From the NCBI GenBank assembly GCA_902805755.1, contig CADCUA010000362.1, forward strand, positions 1 through 15,118: a stretch of 15,118 nucleotides of DNA, written 5' to 3'. The notes under the pieces are model-generated. The model made no database searches. It was not told where the DNA came from and was given only the letters and a program-made list of their open reading frames with translations. The stretch comes from an uncultured Lysobacter sp. (lineage in GTDB: Bacteria > Pseudomonadota > Gammaproteobacteria > Xanthomonadales > Xanthomonadaceae). How positions within the stretch are numbered: the first letter of the stretch is position 1; each line of letters opens with the position of its first letter. Position numbers and translations under genes: made by a program. This document shows, piece by piece, positions 13,385 through 15,118 of this stretch.

Positions 13385-15118
13385 TCAGATCTCGCGCACG
13401 ACCCGGAAGCCGATGCGCGCGTTGGTGGTATCGACGTTGCTGTTCTGACGCCATGCGGACCGGGTCTGCTCCGGCGAACTTGCCCACGAGCCGCCGCGCA
13501 CTACGCGCGTGCGGCAGCCCGGGTTGACCCATGCCTCGCCACTAGGCGGTGCGCGTCGGTAATTGTCATGCCAGCAGTCGGCGACCCACTCGGCGACATT
13601 GCCGGCAGTGTCGTGAAGGCCGTATCGATTGGGCCGATAGCTTCCCACCGGGGCCGGTCCCCACGCGTTGTCGCCATAAGCTTCGAACGCGTTCTGCCAG
13701 CGGCGACCGCTCGGTGATTTGTCCAGCGCGCCGGTGTAGTTGCCCGAACCCGGCGGTGGCGCACCCGCACCCCACGGATACACACCCGACTCCCCTGTCC
13801 GCAGCACGTATTCGAATTCCGCTTCGCTAGGCAGCCGGTACGTCTGGCCGCTCTGTGCGGACAGCCATTCGGCATACGCGGTCGCGTCCTTTGCGCTGAC
13901 GTGGATTACCGGATGATCGTCCGCCGCCGGTCCGCCGGTGTAATCCGAGTACCAGTCGACGCGGCTGCGCCTCACCAGGTTGCCGGCGCGCTCGTCGTAG
14001 GCAATCGAATAGCCGCGACGCGCTGCGCGCGTGCGGTAACCGGTCGCCGCGACGAATCGCCTGAACTCTCCGACCGTCACCTCATGGCGCGACATCGCGA
14101 AGCCGCGCTCGAAGCGCACGTTGCGCGCGGGCCGCTCCGCGTCCGTGCCCGTGCGGTCTTCCGCCGCGGAGCCCATGCGGAATGCACCGTGCGGAACCAC
14201 CACCATCTGCGGGCCGCGTCCGACGCCCTGCAGCAGTGCATCGGTGAATACCTGCCCGGGCCGGAACAGACCGTAATGCACCGCCAGGTCGATGCGCTCG
14301 CGCAACTCGGCCGCTGCCGGGTCGCCGGTGGGCGCGATGCGCAACAACGCGGCGAGGCGCTGCCGCGCTACGTCGATGCCGCCTTCCACCGACAACGCCG
14401 CGATGCCTTCGTCGCGCAGCCGGCGCACACGCGCTGCGCGCTGCGCGGCGATCCGGGCGCGCGCATCGTCCACGGTCGTGGCCCCCTTGCGCACCTTTCC
14501 GGCAAACGCGAGCCACTGCGCCGCCTGTTCGTAGTTATCGTCCTGCGCGGCGGTCTCGGCGCGACGGATCAATGCGCTTTCCGCGGCAGCAAGCCCCTGC
14601 AGCGCGCGTGCATCGCCGGGCCGCGACTTCAGCGCCTCGCGGAACGCGGCGATCGCGCCGCCGCCCTCCTCACCCACCTGTCCCTTGCGCAGCGCACGTT
14701 CGCCCTCGATGTTCGCCCGCTCGGCCTGCACCGCCTTTTCCACCCGCGCGGCGAGCGCGATGACCCGTGCGTCATCCGGCGCCACGCGGCGGGCGACGGC
14801 GGTGACGTCCTGCGCGCGTTTCAACGATGCCGGATCGGTGTCGATTCCCGCCAACGCCGCATCGCCCGCCTCGATCAGTGCCGTCAGTGCGCGAGCAAGC
14901 GCGTCGCTGACTGCGACGTCATCGGGAGCGGCCGCACGCAGTGCAAGCAGAATCGGCACGGCGGCCGTGTCGTCCTCGTACAGTCGCCCCTCGCGCAGCG
15001 CGATGAGCGCGCGCTGCCGCAACTGGCGGATGTTCTCGGGCGTGACCGCAACGCCGGGCACGATCCACTCGCGGGGCGGCACCGGCCGCGCCTGCGGTGC
15101 GGGTTGCGCAACGCGCGC
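13385..15118 (-). CDS. TPR-like / SUMF1 (formylglycine-generating-enzyme-like) domain protein, 5' end missing
   Basis: The frame is open to the window edge with no stop, so the gene is partial; a GTG at 15082 is only the first start-like codon, preceded by a Pro/Ala-rich stretch (AQPAPQARPVPP) that looks like a linker after an unseen N-terminal segment. Numbered from that GTG: an alpha-helical TPR-like region (about 15-280; for example AIAAFREALKSRPGDARALQGLA), then a SUMF1/FGE-sulfatase domain (290-565) with GAFRMGS, HEVTVGEF, HPVIHVSAKDATAYAEWLS, YRLPSEAEFEY, YPWG, GLHDTAGNVAEWVADCW and VVRGGSW. True FGE has two cysteines after GGS (GGSYMC....C); here the positions are Ser535 and Thr540, so formylglycine formation is not expected. 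Such domains elsewhere serve in modification enzymes (PvdO, EgtB) or sugar/protein binding. The function is unknown; it lies just upstream of the M48 peptidase gene, suggesting an envelope role. Confidence 0.8.
   Translation of the reverse strand, partial: ARVAQPAPQARPVPPREWIVPGVAVTPENIRQLRQRALIALREGRLYEDDTAAVPILLALRAAAPDDVAVSDALARALTALIEAGDAALAGIDTDPASLKRAQDVTAVARRVAPDDARVIALAARVEKAVQAERANIEGERALRKGQVGEEGGGAIAAFREALKSRPGDARALQGLAAAESALIRRAETAAQDDNYEQAAQWLAFAGKVRKGATTVDDARARIAAQRAARVRRLRDEGIAALSVEGGIDVARQRLAALLRIAPTGDPAAAELRERIDLAVHYGLFRPGQVFTDALLQGVGRGPQMVVVPHGAFRMGSAAEDRTGTDAERPARNVRFERGFAMSRHEVTVGEFRRFVAATGYRTRAARRGYSIAYDERAGNLVRRSRVDWYSDYTGGPAADDHPVIHVSAKDATAYAEWLSAQSGQTYRLPSEAEFEYVLRTGESGVYPWGAGAPPPGSGNYTGALDKSPSGRRWQNAFEAYGDNAWGPAPVGSYRPNRYGLHDTAGNVAEWVADCWHDNYRRAPPSGEAWVNPGCRTRVVRGGSWASSPEQTRSAWRQNSNVDTTNARIGFRVVREI

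Noticed and set aside
12638..13717. A 359-codon plus-strand frame opposite the M48 and SUMF1 genes
   Set aside because: Antisense shadow rich in Arg and His; the minus-strand products have intact zinc-site and fold motifs.

Overview
The window reads as a conserved chromosomal stretch from a high-GC gammaproteobacterium, most likely of the Xanthomonadales (Lysobacter, Luteimonas or Xanthomonas type). This rests on strong G/C bias at third codon positions, a FimX-type REC-PAS-GGDEF-EAL protein of the length seen in Pseudomonas and Xanthomonas, an EF-P with the PGKG loop beside epmB, gluQ, and a phbB-phaR pair. No rRNA, tRNA, CRISPR array, insertion sequence, phage gene or integration scar was seen. 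The assignment comes from recalled family features, not a database search.

Left part, minus strand. Reading in the direction of transcription: efp (5405-4839), an MTA/SAH deaminase (4682-3339), ubiG (TTG start 3255, end 2533), a HAD phosphatase of the MupP/Gph type (2536-1862), a degenerate squalene/phytoene-synthase-like protein (1865-1140) and folE2 (1064-135). ubiG, the phosphatase and the synthase-like gene are joined by two ATGA stop/start overlaps, so they form one translationally coupled operon. The deaminase-ubiG-phosphatase order matches the PA3170-PA3171-PA3172 order I recall for Pseudomonas aeruginosa.

Centre. epmB (5516-6532, plus) is divergent from efp, so the protein substrate and one enzyme of its beta-lysylation share a control region. 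It is followed by fimX (6591-8666, plus), which keeps the fold but has lost the catalytic residues of both cyclic-di-GMP domains. A perfect bidirectional terminator (8688-8717) separates fimX from convergent htpX (9650-8745, minus). The htpX upstream region carries a good sigma-32-like heat-shock promoter. gluQ (9726-10670, plus) is divergent from htpX.

Right part. gluQ is followed by phbB (acetoacetyl-CoA reductase, 10714-11454) and phaR (polyhydroxyalkanoate regulator, 11643-12134), both plus strand. The short gaps here are rich in dyads: a 16-bp operator-like palindrome on the gluQ stop codon just before phbB, a TGC-rich hairpin between phbB and phaR, and a second 16-bp palindrome in the phaR/M48 gap. 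The window ends with two minus-strand genes: an inner-membrane-anchored M48 metallopeptidase (13333-12404) and, upstream of it, a TPR-like/SUMF1-domain protein whose 5' end runs off the window (13385-15118) and which lacks the catalytic cysteines of formylglycine-generating enzyme.

Most of the content is conserved housekeeping. The best leads are regulatory (palindromes around phbB-phaR, heat-shock promoter of htpX) and biochemical (MupP rather than Gph; inactive synthase-like, FimX and SUMF1 proteins). I see no clear undescribed multi-gene system. The M48-SUMF1 pair is the least explained gene association. No gene-free stretch exceeds about 270 bases.
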